Made by a program: the position numbers and the translations under genes
Shown here: in pieces, positions 35,749-45,484 of the stretch
Layout: each line of letters begins with the position of its first letter
Position numbering within the stretch: position 1 is the first letter of the stretch
Source: Pseudomonas fluorescens NCIMB 11764
GTDB taxonomy: Bacteria; Pseudomonadota; Gammaproteobacteria; Pseudomonadales; Pseudomonadaceae
Direction of reading: 5' to 3'
Length of the DNA: 64,000 nt
Assembly (NCBI RefSeq): GCF_000293885.2
Contig: NZ_CP010945.1
Coordinates: forward strand, 4,980,001 to 5,044,000
Notes under the pieces: model-generated
Seen by the model: the letters and a program-made list of their open reading frames with translations, nothing else
Database searches by the model: none
What the model was told of the DNA's origin: nothing

Positions 35749-37481
35749 GCGAACTGTGGCCTTACTGGTTCCGCCCTTGGTGGCTGCTGCTGTTGCCGCT
35801 GCTCGGCTGGTTGCTCTGGCAGCTCTGGCATCGGCAGAAGCGCGCCGGTCGCTGGCAGATGATTCTGCCACCCGCCTTTCATTCCGCGCTGCTCAGTGGC
35901 GGCAACGGACGCGAGAGCAAACTGCCGTGGGTCGCGCTCGGCGTAGCGTGGCTGTTAACGATACTGGCGCTGCTCGGACCGAGCTGGGAGCGTGTCGAGC
36001 AAACCAGTCAGAAACCGGCCGACCCGCTGGTGGTTATTCTGGAGCTGACCCCGGAAATGCTCGCCACCGACGTGACGCCTAACCGGCTGGAACAGGCCCG
36101 GCGCAAGCTGTTCGACCTGCTGCAGAATCGCAGCGACGCGCAGACCGCCATTGTTGTCTACGCAGGCAGCGCGCACACGCTGGTGCCGCTGTCGGATGAC
36201 CTCTCCACCAGTCGTAATCTGCTGGATGCGCTCAAACCGTCGCTGATGCCCCTGGCCGGCCATCGCGCCGACCTTGCGGTGAACAAGGCCCTTGCGCTGT
36301 TGACTCAGAGTGCCTTGGGTGACGGCAGGATCCTGCTGGTCGGCTCGTCCTTGACCGACCTGGAACGCGAAGGGATTCAGCAGGCGCTGGACGGCAAGTC
36401 GACAGAATTCCTGATGCTCGGCATCGGCACCGCCGAAGGTGCGCCAATCACGCAGGAAGACGGCAGTTTCCTTAAGGACGATCAGGGCGCAATTCTGGTC
36501 CCGCGCCTGGACGAGTCGAGCCTGAAAGCGTTCGTCAACGGCCTCGACGGGCGTTATCGCCATGGGGGGCTGGACGACGCCGACCTGCGCGCCCTCGGCC
36601 TGCTCGACGGTCCACGTCATCTGCGCAACGATGGCCAGACCTTGCGCCTCGATACCTGGGCCGATCAGGGTTACTGGCTGCTGTTGCCGTTGCTGCTGTT
36701 GGCAGCCTGCGCCGGTCGTCGCGGCTGGTTGTTCTGCCTGCCGTTGCTGTTCCTGTTTCCGCAACCGAGCTACGCCTTCGACTTTGAGGACTTGTGGCTG
36801 CGCCCGGATCAACAGGGGCTGCACCTGCTCAAGAAGAAGCGCCCCGCCGAAGCCGCGCAACACTTCGAAGATCGACAATGGCAAGGCGTCGCGCTCTATG
36901 AGTCCGGCGACTACAGCGGCGCCGCCCAGCGGTTCGCCGAAGGCAATGACGCCCACGCCCACTACAATCGTGGCAACGCGCTGGCAAAGAGCGGAGAGCT
37001 GGAAGCCGCGCTGGATGCTTACGAACAGGCGCTGGAACGTCAACCAGACCTGCGCCCGGCGCAGACCAACAAGGCCTTGGTGGAAAATCTGCTCAAACAG
37101 AAAAACACACCGGCCCCCGTCGAGCCGGACAAAACCGAAGGCGACGAGACCGGAACCCCGCAGGAACCGCCGCCCGGCGCCGCCACCCAACCGTCGAACA
37201 GTGGCGAACCGAAGTCCGACGCCCAGACGGCTACACCCGATGCGGAACAGTCGGATACGACAGCCCCGCGCCCCGGCACCAATGAAGTGCCCGGCAGTGA
37301 GTTGGGCGACGAACAAAGCACCACCCCGCCATTGCGCCCGGCCGGCGATGCCATCGATGGCGAACAGCGTCAGGCGCTGGAGCAATGGCTGCGCAAGATT
37401 CCGGATGATCCGGGTGAATTGCTCAGACGCAAATTCTGGTACGAACAGCAACAACATCAGGATCAGGAAAAAACTCGATGA
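35745..37481 (+). CDS. VWA-TPR fusion membrane protein (BatB/BatC-like)
   Basis: This 578-residue protein fuses a membrane-anchored VWA-like domain (about residues 90-275) to tetratricopeptide repeats (about 380-440: ALYESGDYSGAAQRFAEGND, HYNRGNALAKSGELEAALDA). A Pro/Glu/Thr-rich linker and a short helical end follow. Membrane helices lie near residues 8-25, 57-75 and 305-350. Unlike its neighbour, the VWA MIDAS is degenerate: the expected D-x-S-x-S reads LELTPEM (VVILELTPEMLATDV), so metal-dependent ligand binding is doubtful. The fusion corresponds to BatB plus BatC of other bacteria. It overlaps both neighbours by four bases. Confidence 0.9.
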   Translation: MSELWPYWFRPWWLLLLPLLGWLLWQLWHRQKRAGRWQMILPPAFHSALLSGGNGRESKLPWVALGVAWLLTILALLGPSWERVEQTSQKPADPLVVILELTPEMLATDVTPNRLEQARRKLFDLLQNRSDAQTAIVVYAGSAHTLVPLSDDLSTSRNLLDALKPSLMPLAGHRADLAVNKALALLTQSALGDGRILLVGSSLTDLEREGIQQALDGKSTEFLMLGIGTAEGAPITQEDGSFLKDDQGAILVPRLDESSLKAFVNGLDGRYRHGGLDDADLRALGLLDGPRHLRNDGQTLRLDTWADQGYWLLLPLLLLAACAGRRGWLFCLPLLFLFPQPSYAFDFEDLWLRPDQQGLHLLKKKRPAEAAQHFEDRQWQGVALYESGDYSGAAQRFAEGNDAHAHYNRGNALAKSGELEAALDAYEQALERQPDLRPAQTNKALVENLLKQKNTPAPVEPDKTEGDETGTPQEPPPGAATQPSNSGEPKSDAQTATPDAEQSDTTAPRPGTNEVPGSELGDEQSTTPPLRPAGDAIDGEQRQALEQWLRKIPDDPGELLRRKFWYEQQQHQDQEKTR

Positions 37482-39118
37482 CCCGCTTCACCGCTTTCTT
37501 GCTTGCCATGTTTCTCTGGACAGTTCAGGCCCAGGCTGCGGGGCTGGTCGCCAGTGTCGATCGCAGTCGTCTGAACTCCGGCGAGACGGTCGAGCTGACC
37601 CTGGAATCCAACGACGTGACGCAGTTCGGCAAGCCCGACCTGACGGCGCTGGAGCCGCTGTTCGACGTTCGCGGCACCCGCCAGGTCAACCAGTTGACCA
37701 CCATTAACGGCGACAACCGCGCCACCACCCGCTGGATCATCACCCTGCTGCCGCGCCAGAACGGCAGCGTGGTGATTCCCACGTTGCAACTGGGCGACGC
37801 GCAAAGCCAGCCGATTACCCTGCAAGTGGTAGAAAGCGAAACCCAGGACAGCAAGAACAAGCTGGCGCCGGTGTTCATCGACGCCAGCCTCGATCAGAGC
37901 AGCGTGTACGTGCAGGCCCAGGCGATCCTGACCTTGCGCATCTACCATTCCGTTTCGCTGTACGACGACAGCAGCCTGACCCCGTTGCAGATTCCCGATG
38001 CGCGCATCGAGCAACTGGGTGAGTCGCGGACATACGAAAAAGACATCAACGGCCTGCGCCATGGCGTGATTGAACTGCGCTACGCGATCTACCCGCAACA
38101 CAGCGGCCAGTTGATCATTCCGGCGCAGATTTTCAGCGCCACGCTGGTCGACGCCCAGCCGGCCCAGGACGCCGAATCCCAGGTGCCGAAGTCTGGCAAA
38201 CTGATGCGCGTCAGCTCGGCCCAACTGCCGCTGACCGTCAAGGCAAAACCAGCCACCTATCCGGCTGACGTGCCTTGGTTACCGGCCCGCAGCCTGAGCT
38301 TGAGCGAGAGCTGGAACCCTGAGCCGGATCACGCGCAGGTGGGCGATTCGCTGACTCGCAGCCTGACCTTGAGGGCGGAAGGCCTGGCCAGTTCTCAACT
38401 GCCCCCGTTGCCGGTGACCGATGTCAATGGCTTGCGCCGTTATCCGGATCAGCCGGTGCTGGTCAACCAGAACAGCGAGCGCGGCCTGATCGGCAGCCGT
38501 GAGGACCGTGAGGCGCTGGTGCCTGTTCGCGACGGTGACGTCGAGTTGCCGGCGGTGGAGGTCGTCTGGTGGAACACGTTCGAGGATCACCTGGAGCACA
38601 CCAGCCTGCCGGCCCGGACCCTGCAAGTAGCGAACAATCCGGGATTGATGGTCGATAGCCCGGCGGGCATGCCGACGGTCATTTCCGCTGCCGACAACGA
38701 AGCACTCTGGTGGTGGAAACTCAGCACCGTGATGCTGGCCTGCACCACTCTGCTGGGCTTTGGCCTCTGGTGGCGCGCCCGCTGGCAACCGGCGATCCTG
38801 CGCGCAGCCCAGGCCGGCCCGAGCCCGCGCACCGTGCTCGACGACCTCAAGCGCGCCTGCCAGGCCAACGACCCCCACGCCACCCGTCAGGCCCTCGACG
38901 CCTGGGCCCGGCAACAACCGGAAACCCTGGCCGACATGGCGGCGCGATTTGTGCCGTTATCGGACGCGCTGGATGGTTTGAACGGGGCGCTGTACAGCGA
39001 AACTGGCCAGCATTGGCAGGGAGAAGAGTTGTGGCGCGCGATCAAGGCGATCCCGATTGCCGAGCGGGTTCATGATCCGGTCGGCGACAGTGGCCTGCCG
39101 CCGCTTTATCCGAAATAA
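37478..39118 (+). CDS. BatD-like exported protein
   Basis: This 546-residue protein has a signal peptide (residues 1-20, AQA-AG). A long beta-rich periplasmic region follows, beginning VASVDRSRLNSGETVELTLE and repeating Ig-like blocks such as PVFIDASLDQSSVYVQAQAI, a pattern shared by BatD (oxygen tolerance) proteins. One membrane helix lies near residue 415 (KLSTVMLACTTLLGFGLWW), with a cytoplasmic tail of about 110 residues containing helical repeats (LDDLKRACQANDPHATRQAL). It is the last gene of the MoxR operon, starts at an ATGA overlap and is followed by a REP pair. Confidence 0.9.
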   Translation: MTRFTAFLLAMFLWTVQAQAAGLVASVDRSRLNSGETVELTLESNDVTQFGKPDLTALEPLFDVRGTRQVNQLTTINGDNRATTRWIITLLPRQNGSVVIPTLQLGDAQSQPITLQVVESETQDSKNKLAPVFIDASLDQSSVYVQAQAILTLRIYHSVSLYDDSSLTPLQIPDARIEQLGESRTYEKDINGLRHGVIELRYAIYPQHSGQLIIPAQIFSATLVDAQPAQDAESQVPKSGKLMRVSSAQLPLTVKAKPATYPADVPWLPARSLSLSESWNPEPDHAQVGDSLTRSLTLRAEGLASSQLPPLPVTDVNGLRRYPDQPVLVNQNSERGLIGSREDREALVPVRDGDVELPAVEVVWWNTFEDHLEHTSLPARTLQVANNPGLMVDSPAGMPTVISAADNEALWWWKLSTVMLACTTLLGFGLWWRARWQPAILRAAQAGPSPRTVLDDLKRACQANDPHATRQALDAWARQQPETLADMAARFVPLSDALDGLNGALYSETGQHWQGEELWRAIKAIPIAERVHDPVGDSGLPPLYPK

Positions 39119-39145
39119 ACACTGCCCTGAGATGAAGAGAGCTTT

Positions 39146-39267
39146 TGTGGCGAGGGAGCTTGCTCCCGCTCGACTGCGCAGCAGTCGTAAATCAAGGCGA
39201 CTCGGTGTATCAGAAAGATTGAAGGGGTCTGCTTCGCAGCCCAGCGGGAGCAAGCTCCCTCGCCACA
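39146..39267. repeat. REP-type inverted pair
   Basis: TGTGGCGAGGGAGCTTGCTC (39146-39165) and GAGCAAGCTCCCTCGCCACA (39248-39267) are exact inverted copies around an 82-base spacer. They follow the batD-like stop by 28 bases and precede sbcD. Confidence 0.9.
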
Positions 39268-39383
39268 GGTTTCGGCTTGATCAGATCCATCGAGCGATCA
39301 AATGTGTTTACCCGTAAACTCTCCCCCTTTTCGCCGCTGTCATTTTCCTCGCGGCTATTACCTCATTCCCTACGGAGCTCGCC

Positions 39384-40628
39384 TTGCGTCTGTTTCACAC
39401 CTCCGACTGGCACCTTGGGCAGAACCTGCACGGCCAGGACCGTGATTTCGAGCACGGTTGTTTCCTCGAGTGGCTGTTGCGCCAGTTGAAGCTGGACCAG
39501 CCCGATGTGCTGCTGATCGCCGGCGACATCTTCGACACGGTCAATCCACCGGTCAAAGCCCAGGAGCGCCTCTACGACTTCATCGTCAGCGCCCATGAAC
39601 AACAACCGAAGCTGACCATCGTGATGATCGCCGGCAACCACGATTCAGGTTCGCGCATCGAACTGCCCGCACCGCTGATGCGTCGTTTGCGTACCCACGC
39701 TCTGGGTCGTGTGTTGTGGCTGGATGACGGGCAGCTCGACGCCGAGCGTTTGCTGCTGCCACTGCCGGACGCCAAGGGCAAAACTGTCGCCTGGTGCCTG
39801 GCGCTGCCGTTCCTGCGGCCTGCCGAAGTGACCGGCGCGCATCTGGGCGACAATTATCTGCGCGGGATCGGCCAGGTTCATGAATGGCTGATCGAAGCCG
39901 CCAACGCCAAGCGCAAGAAGGGCCAGGCGCTGATTGCCATCAGTCATGCGCACATGGCCGGCGGCTCGGTGTCGGAAGACTCCGAGCGCAGCCTGATCAT
40001 CGGCAATGCTGAAGCGCTGCCTGCCAGCCTGTTCGGCCCGAGCATCAGCTACGTCGCCCTCGGTCATTTGCACAAGCCGCAGAAGGTCAACGGTGAAGAG
40101 CGCATTCGCTACAGCGGCTCGCCAATTCCATTGTCGTTCTCCGAAATCGGCTATCAGCATCAGATTCTCGATATCCAGCTCGACGGCGAAACCCTGGTCA
40201 GCGTGGAGCCGAAACTGATTCCCCGCGCCGTGAACCTGCAACGCGTCGGCCCCGCGCCCTTGGCCGATATCCTCCTGCAACTTGCCGACCTGCCGAACAT
40301 CGATCTGCTGGCGGATATTCAGCGTCAGCCATGGCTGGAAGTCCGGGTTCGCCTGGATGAGCCGCAACCTGATTTGCGCCACCAGGTGGAATCGGCCCTG
40401 CAAGGCAAAGCCGTGCGCCTGGTGCGCATCGCCGCTGAGTACGCGGGCAACGGCAGTCGCGATGGCGTCGATGACGGCGCCCCCCTGATCGAACTGGACC
40501 AACTCACGCCTCAGGAACTGTTCAGCCGCGCCTGGCTGGACAACTACGGCAGCGAGGTCGACGAGCAAACGCTGCAAGACTTTGCCGAGTTGTTGCAGGA
40601 CGTGCAGATGGAGAGCGAACAGCCATGA
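39384..40628 (+). CDS. sbcD: Exonuclease subunit SbcD
   Basis: This 414-residue Mre11-type nuclease forms the SbcCD complex that cuts hairpin and protein-blocked DNA ends. All phosphodiesterase motifs are visible: SDWHLGQ, IAGDIFDTV, IAGNHDSGSR, ISHAHMAGG and YVALGHLHKPQK. A capping domain follows. The start is a TTG codon at 39384 with GGAG eight bases upstream; it gives the normal N-terminus MRLFHTSDWHLGQNL. The gene overlaps sbcC by four bases (ATGA). Hairpin-cutting activity is notable given the many inverted repeats in this window. Confidence 0.96.
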   Translation: MRLFHTSDWHLGQNLHGQDRDFEHGCFLEWLLRQLKLDQPDVLLIAGDIFDTVNPPVKAQERLYDFIVSAHEQQPKLTIVMIAGNHDSGSRIELPAPLMRRLRTHALGRVLWLDDGQLDAERLLLPLPDAKGKTVAWCLALPFLRPAEVTGAHLGDNYLRGIGQVHEWLIEAANAKRKKGQALIAISHAHMAGGSVSEDSERSLIIGNAEALPASLFGPSISYVALGHLHKPQKVNGEERIRYSGSPIPLSFSEIGYQHQILDIQLDGETLVSVEPKLIPRAVNLQRVGPAPLADILLQLADLPNIDLLADIQRQPWLEVRVRLDEPQPDLRHQVESALQGKAVRLVRIAAEYAGNGSRDGVDDGAPLIELDQLTPQELFSRAWLDNYGSEVDEQTLQDFAELLQDVQMESEQP

Positions 40629-43600
40629 AAATTCTCGCGATCCGCCTGAAAAACCTCGCCTCGTTGGCCGGGCCGTTTGAAATCGACTTCACCGCCGAAC
40701 CGCTGGCCAGCGCCGGTTTGTTCGCGATCACCGGGCCCACCGGCGCCGGCAAAAGCACCTTGCTCGATGCCTTGTGCCTGGCGCTGTTCGGCGCCGTGCC
40801 ACGACTGAGCAACGCTCAAGTGTCGGCCAAGGCGCCAGACGCCGACGGCGAGATCAGCACCGGCGACCCTCGCACACTGCTGCGTCGCGGCACCGGTGAA
40901 GGCTATGCCGAAGTGGATTTCGTCGGCATCGATGGCCGCCGCTACCGCGCTCGCTGGGAAGCCAATCGCGCCCGGGAAAAGGCCGGCGGCAAGCTGCAAG
41001 CCAGCCGTCAAAGTTTGCGCGACATCGACCTGGATCAGCTGCTGGCCAGTCAGAAAGTCGAGTTCAAGGCCCAGCTCGAATCCGTCCTCGGTTTGAACTT
41101 CGAGCAGTTCACCCGCGCCGTGTTGCTGGCCCAGAGTGAGTTCAGTGCGTTCCTCAAGGCCAATGACAACGAGCGCAGCGAACTGCTGGAAAAACTCACC
41201 GACACTGCGCTGTATACGCGCCTGGGTCGCCGCGCGTTCGACAAGACCAAAGAGGCCCGCGAAACCCACAAGCTGTTGCTGGATCAAGCCACCGGCGTCA
41301 CACCGCTGGCGCCCGAAGCCCGTGCGGAGCTGGATGAACGCTTCAATGAGGCGCAGCAGCAACTCAAAAACCAACAGGCGCAACTCAAGCAATTAGAGCT
41401 GCAACACACGTGGCTGAAAGAGCTGCGCCAGTTGCAGGACGAACAGCTCAGCGCCACCGAACAACTGACCAGCGCCCAACAGGATTGGGAAAGCCTGGCC
41501 GGCGAACGCTTGAAGCTGACGCGCCTGGAACACCTGGCGCCCCAACGGCACCAGTTCGCCCGTCAGACCGAACTCAGTGCCCGCCTCACGCCGCTGGCTG
41601 AGCAGATTCAGCAGCACACCCGGCAAGAACAGGAGTTGCAGGCGCGTCAGACGCAACTCGAACACAGTCTGGGCGCCGCGCAAACCGCGCTGGTCGAGGC
41701 GCAAAGCCAACACACATCAAGTGTGCCACTGCTGCGTCAGGCCTTTGAGGCGCAAAGCACCCTCGCCCGCCTGATCAAGGACACCGGCCTCAGTGCCGAC
41801 CTCAAGCAGCAGGCAGAACTGGCCTGCTCTGAAGGCCAACAGACAATCCAAGGTTTGCTCGATCAGCAGAATCGGGTCGCCGAGCGTCTGCAACGGATTG
41901 CTGCCGAGCTTGAGCAAAGCACCCATCTTGCGCCGCTCAGCGACGCCTGGAACGCCTACCGCGACCGTCTTCAGCAGTTGATGCTGATCGGCAATCGCCT
42001 GAACAAGGGGCAGGCCGAACTGGCGTCACTGGAACTCAACGCCAGCCGTGCCGCCGAAGAATGGGCCACGCAAAAACAAAACCTGGAAGTGCTCTACAAA
42101 GAGGCCGGCGCCGAGCCGGAAGCGGTGGCCGAACAGATCCAGTTGCTGGGCAATCTGTTGCAAGACAATCGCAAGCAACTGCGCAGCTTTGAGGAACTGA
42201 CGCGTCTGTGGGCCAGCCAGCAGGAGCTGGACAAGCGCATCGCGGAACTGCAGCAACGCCAAACCATTGCCCAGCAGGAACGTGACCGCCTGACCCAGGA
42301 CGGGGTGAAAACCAAAAACGAATTGACCGTCGCCGAACAGACCCTGACGGTGACTCGCGAACTGCTGGAACGCCAGCGCCTGGCCCGCAGCGCCAGCGTG
42401 GAAGAACTGCGCGAGCAGTTGCAGGATGATCAGCCGTGCCCGGTTTGCGGCAGCCTGGACCATCCTTATCATCAGCCCGAGGCGCTATTGCAAAGCCTCG
42501 GTCGCCATGATGAAAGCGAACAGGCCAACGCACAGAAAGCGGTGGATTTGCTCAAGGAAAAACTCACCGACCTGCGCACCGAAGTCGGCGGTGTGATTGC
42601 GCAACAAAAGGAGTTGCTGCAGCAGCAGGAACAGCTCGTCGCACAGCAGCAGAACCTGGCCCCCAGCCTCGATGCGCACCCGCTGTCGGCGCAGTTGTTC
42701 TCTCAGGACAGCGCAAAACGCGATGCCTGGCTGAACCAGCAAAACAGCCAGTTGAACCAAAGCATCACCCAGGACGAACAGCGGCAAACCGCCCTGCTCA
42801 CCCTGCAACAGGACGCCGCGCGCCTTCAACAGCAACTGCGCAGTGCTGAAACCGCGAGCCTGCAGGCAGCCCAGCATCTGGCCAATCAGCAACGCGAACT
42901 AAGCAATGATCGCCAGCGTCTGGACGAAGAACTGACCGCGTTCAGCACCCTGCTCCCGGCCGACACACTGGACGCCTTGCGCAATGAGCCTGCCGCTACC
43001 TTCATGCAGCTCGACCGGCAGATCGCCCAGCGCCTGGAACAACTCGATCAGCAACGCGACGAACTCAGCGAACAGCAACAACGCCAGCAGACGCTGGAGA
43101 AGGAACAGGATCGTCAACTGACCCGCGTCCAGCAGCTGGAAGCGGCCCAGCAACAATTCTCTGCCCTCGCCGAGCAGCAACAGGCCTGCCAGCAACAACT
43201 GACGCAATTGCTCGGCTCCCACAGCAGCGCCGAACAGTGGCAGCAGCAGCTGGATCAGGCTGTCGAACAGGCGCGCCATGCCGAAACGGCTGCGAATCAG
43301 GAACTGCAATCCGTACGCACACGGCTGGTGCAACTGGCGGCGGAACTGAAAGCGCAGCAAGACCGCCTGATCGCCCTGGAAGCCGAAGACCGCGAACTGA
43401 ACACGAAGATCGCCGACTGGCGCGCCTTGCATCCGGAACTGGATGACGGCGGCCTGGAGCAGTTGCTGAGCGTCGACGACCAACAGGTCAGCGAACTGCG
43501 CCAACGGTTGCAGCACAACGAAAAAGCCATCGAACAAGCCAAGGTGTTGTTACAGGAGCGCGATAAACGCCTGACCCTTCACCAGGCGCAGCACAACGGC

Positions 43601-44266
43601 AATCTCGATGCCGAGCAACTGGCTACCGCCCTGAACGAACTGCAAGGCCAGTTTGCCGCCAGCGAGCACCGTTGCGCCGAACTGCGCGCTGAACAGGCCG
43701 AGGATCAGCGCCGACAAAACGCCAATCAGGCGTTGACCCAACAGATCGCCGACGCCTACACCGAGTACCAGCGTTGGGCGCGCCTGAATGCGCTGATCGG
43801 TTCCGCCAGCGGCGACACCTTCCGCAAGATCGCCCAGGCCTACAACCTCGACCTGCTGGTGCATCACGCCAACGTCCAGCTACGGCAACTGGTGCGGCGC
43901 TATCGCTTGAAGCGCGGCGGCAGCATGCTCGGGTTGCTGGTGATGGACACCGAGATGGGCGACGAACTGCGCTCGGTGCATTCGTTGTCCGGCGGCGAAA
44001 CCTTCCTCGTCTCCCTGGCACTGGCATTGGGCCTGGCGTCGATGGCGTCGAGCACGCTGAAAATCGAATCGCTGTTCATCGACGAAGGCTTCGGCAGCCT
44101 TGACCCGGAATCCCTGCAACTGGCCATGGATGCCCTCGACGGTTTGCAGGCGCAGGGCCGCAAGGTCGCGGTGATTTCCCACGTTCAGGAAATGCACGAA
44201 CGGATTCCGGTACAGATTCAGGTCCACCGCCAGGGCAACGGTCTGAGTACGCTGGAGGTGAAATGA
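40625..44266 (+). CDS. sbcC: Exonuclease subunit SbcC (Rad50-like ATPase)
   Basis: This 1213-residue SMC-like ATPase has the N-terminal Walker A GPTGAGKST near residue 37. Two very long, Gln- and Leu-rich coiled coils (about residues 200-590 and 620-1050) flank a zinc hook with CPVC at about residue 604. The ABC signature LSGGETFLVSLALALGLASM and Walker B SLFIDEGFGSLDPESL lie near the C-terminus. It powers SbcD nuclease action on hairpins and DNA ends. It is longer than E. coli SbcC, mostly in the coiled coils. It overlaps sbcD upstream and the transferase gene downstream by four bases each. Confidence 0.96.
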   Translation: MKILAIRLKNLASLAGPFEIDFTAEPLASAGLFAITGPTGAGKSTLLDALCLALFGAVPRLSNAQVSAKAPDADGEISTGDPRTLLRRGTGEGYAEVDFVGIDGRRYRARWEANRAREKAGGKLQASRQSLRDIDLDQLLASQKVEFKAQLESVLGLNFEQFTRAVLLAQSEFSAFLKANDNERSELLEKLTDTALYTRLGRRAFDKTKEARETHKLLLDQATGVTPLAPEARAELDERFNEAQQQLKNQQAQLKQLELQHTWLKELRQLQDEQLSATEQLTSAQQDWESLAGERLKLTRLEHLAPQRHQFARQTELSARLTPLAEQIQQHTRQEQELQARQTQLEHSLGAAQTALVEAQSQHTSSVPLLRQAFEAQSTLARLIKDTGLSADLKQQAELACSEGQQTIQGLLDQQNRVAERLQRIAAELEQSTHLAPLSDAWNAYRDRLQQLMLIGNRLNKGQAELASLELNASRAAEEWATQKQNLEVLYKEAGAEPEAVAEQIQLLGNLLQDNRKQLRSFEELTRLWASQQELDKRIAELQQRQTIAQQERDRLTQDGVKTKNELTVAEQTLTVTRELLERQRLARSASVEELREQLQDDQPCPVCGSLDHPYHQPEALLQSLGRHDESEQANAQKAVDLLKEKLTDLRTEVGGVIAQQKELLQQQEQLVAQQQNLAPSLDAHPLSAQLFSQDSAKRDAWLNQQNSQLNQSITQDEQRQTALLTLQQDAARLQQQLRSAETASLQAAQHLANQQRELSNDRQRLDEELTAFSTLLPADTLDALRNEPAATFMQLDRQIAQRLEQLDQQRDELSEQQQRQQTLEKEQDRQLTRVQQLEAAQQQFSALAEQQQACQQQLTQLLGSHSSAEQWQQQLDQAVEQARHAETAANQELQSVRTRLVQLAAELKAQQDRLIALEAEDRELNTKIADWRALHPELDDGGLEQLLSVDDQQVSELRQRLQHNEKAIEQAKVLLQERDKRLTLHQAQHNGNLDAEQLATALNELQGQFAASEHRCAELRAEQAEDQRRQNANQALTQQIADAYTEYQRWARLNALIGSASGDTFRKIAQAYNLDLLVHHANVQLRQLVRRYRLKRGGSMLGLLVMDTEMGDELRSVHSLSGGETFLVSLALALGLASMASSTLKIESLFIDEGFGSLDPESLQLAMDALDGLQAQGRKVAVISHVQEMHERIPVQIQVHRQGNGLSTLEVK

Positions 44267-44859
44267 ATACGCTGTACTCCTTCCGCCGCTGCCCGTACGC
44301 GATGCGGGCGCGGATGGCCCTGCGTTACTCGGGGGTTGCGGTGAACATCGTCGAGGTCAGCCTGAAGGCCAAGCCTGCCGAGATGCTGGCGCTGTCGAGC
44401 AAAGGCACGGTGCCGGTGCTGAGTGTGGACGGTGGAGTGATCGATGAAAGCCTGTCGATCATGCGCTGGGCGCTGGCGCAGCACGATCCTCAGGATTGGT
44501 TGCTCACCGGGGATCCTGCGGCGCAAGCGCAGATCGCTGCGCTGATCGAAGAGAACGATCAGGCGTTCAAGGTGCATCTGAATCGCTACAAGTACGCCGA
44601 GCGTTACCCCGAGCAGCCGATGGAATTTTATCGCGCTGAGGGCGAGGTGTTCTTGCGCAAGCTGGATGAGTTGCTGGAGGGGCGCGACTATTTGTTGGCG
44701 AACCATCCGAGCCTGGCGGATGTGGCGCTGATGCCGTTCATTCGGCAATTCGCCCATGTGGATCGCGAGTGGTTCGGGCAGACGCCCTATCGGCGTTTGC
44801 AGGCGTGGTTGCAACGGTTTTTGGAGTCAGACCTGTTCAGCGCAATTATGGCCAAGTAG
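44263..44859 (+). CDS. Glutathione S-transferase-like protein
   Basis: This 198-residue protein has a thioredoxin-like N-terminal half with the redox motif RRCPYAMRARMALRYSG, a cis-Pro turn in SSKGTVPVLSVDGG and the glutathione-binding DESLSIMRWAL. The all-helical C-terminal half contains LLANHPSLADVALMPFIRQF, with the conserved N-capping Asp. The C-P-Y-A sequence is closer to Cys-GST/glutaredoxin-like members than to Ser or Tyr GSTs. It overlaps the sbcC stop by four bases (ATGA), so it is translationally coupled to a DNA-repair complex, an unexpected partner. A REP pair follows. Confidence 0.9.
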   Translation: MNTLYSFRRCPYAMRARMALRYSGVAVNIVEVSLKAKPAEMLALSSKGTVPVLSVDGGVIDESLSIMRWALAQHDPQDWLLTGDPAAQAQIAALIEENDQAFKVHLNRYKYAERYPEQPMEFYRAEGEVFLRKLDELLEGRDYLLANHPSLADVALMPFIRQFAHVDREWFGQTPYRRLQAWLQRFLESDLFSAIMAK

Positions 44860-44866
44860 CCCCCCC

Positions 44867-44985
44867 TGTGGCGAGGGAGCTTGCTCCCGCTGGGCTGCGA
44901 AGCGGCCCTTCTATTCGTCAGCCACATCGAGCTTCTGGATTTACGACTGCTTTGCAGCCGAGCGGGAGCAAGCTCCCTCGCCACA
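44867..44985. repeat. REP-type inverted pair
   Basis: TGTGGCGAGGGAGCTTGCTC (44867-44886) and GAGCAAGCTCCCTCGCCACA (44966-44985) are exact inverted copies of the same unit as at 39146. They lie between convergent gene ends. Confidence 0.9.
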
Positions 44986-45007
44986 ATCGACCGCGTCGGT
45001 TCGCGAT

Positions 45008-45265
45008 TCAAGCAAACACCTCACACATCTGCAGCACCGAGCAATCAATCTGGAACGGCCCGAAGAAATCGCCTGGGCGTTTCATCGGCGGATTACCGGC
45101 CAGCAGGCCCAGAGCCTTGGCGGTCTGGATGTTGTGAGCCATGTTGTGATTGGCTTCGATCGACCGCGCGACAGAGCCTGCGGAGGCTTGCCCGATTCCC
45201 AACAGGGATGAGCCATTGGTCATGAACGCCAGCAAGGCGATGATCCAGAGTCTGACCCCTTTCAT
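45008..45265 (-). CDS. Small exported protein, 85 residues
   Basis: I do not recognise this protein. It has a hydrophobic N-terminus (MKGVRLWIIALLAFMTNGSS) with probable cleavage near GQASA, then SVARSIEANHNMAHNIQTAK, a His/Asn-rich helix, and a Cys pair near the end (DCSVLQMC). It starts at an ATGA overlap with the 45262-45474 gene, so the two are translationally coupled. The Cys pair could form a disulfide after export. A REP pair lies downstream. Confidence 0.6.
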   Translation of the reverse strand: MKGVRLWIIALLAFMTNGSSLLGIGQASAGSVARSIEANHNMAHNIQTAKALGLLAGNPPMKRPGDFFGPFQIDCSVLQMCEVFA

Positions 45266-45474
45266 GCCCCTGCCACTCCCGCCACGTCTGCGTGATCGAC
45301 CACGGCGTTTTGCACACGGTGTTCGAACTGGATGGCGGGATAAGCGACCTGAATCGGTGCTTCGAATTCGTGCTGCGATTGCGCGGTAATGCTGACGACC
45401 GACACCAGCGCCACGTAAAGACCGATGGCCAGGTAGGCGCCGTATTTGGCTGAAGTGAGGATTGTGCTGGCCAT
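45262..45474 (-). CDS. Small single-pass membrane protein, 70 residues
   Basis: The start at 45474 (MASTILTSAKYGAYLAIGLY) was chosen because CGGAG lies eight bases upstream. An ATG at 45492 would add six residues. One membrane helix (YGAYLAIGLYVALVSVVSIT) is followed by a periplasmic tail rich in Val and Ala (IQFEHRVQNAVVDHADVAGV). No family is recognised. It overlaps the next small gene by four bases and is preceded by a hairpin next to its ribosome site. Both features argue it is real. Confidence 0.6.
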   Translation of the reverse strand: MASTILTSAKYGAYLAIGLYVALVSVVSITAQSQHEFEAPIQVAYPAIQFEHRVQNAVVDHADVAGVAGA

Positions 45475-45484
45475 GATGTTCTCC

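Noticed and set aside
35955..37457. 500-codon open frame antisense to the VWA-TPR gene
   Set aside because: Shadow of a well-supported gene in a translationally coupled operon.
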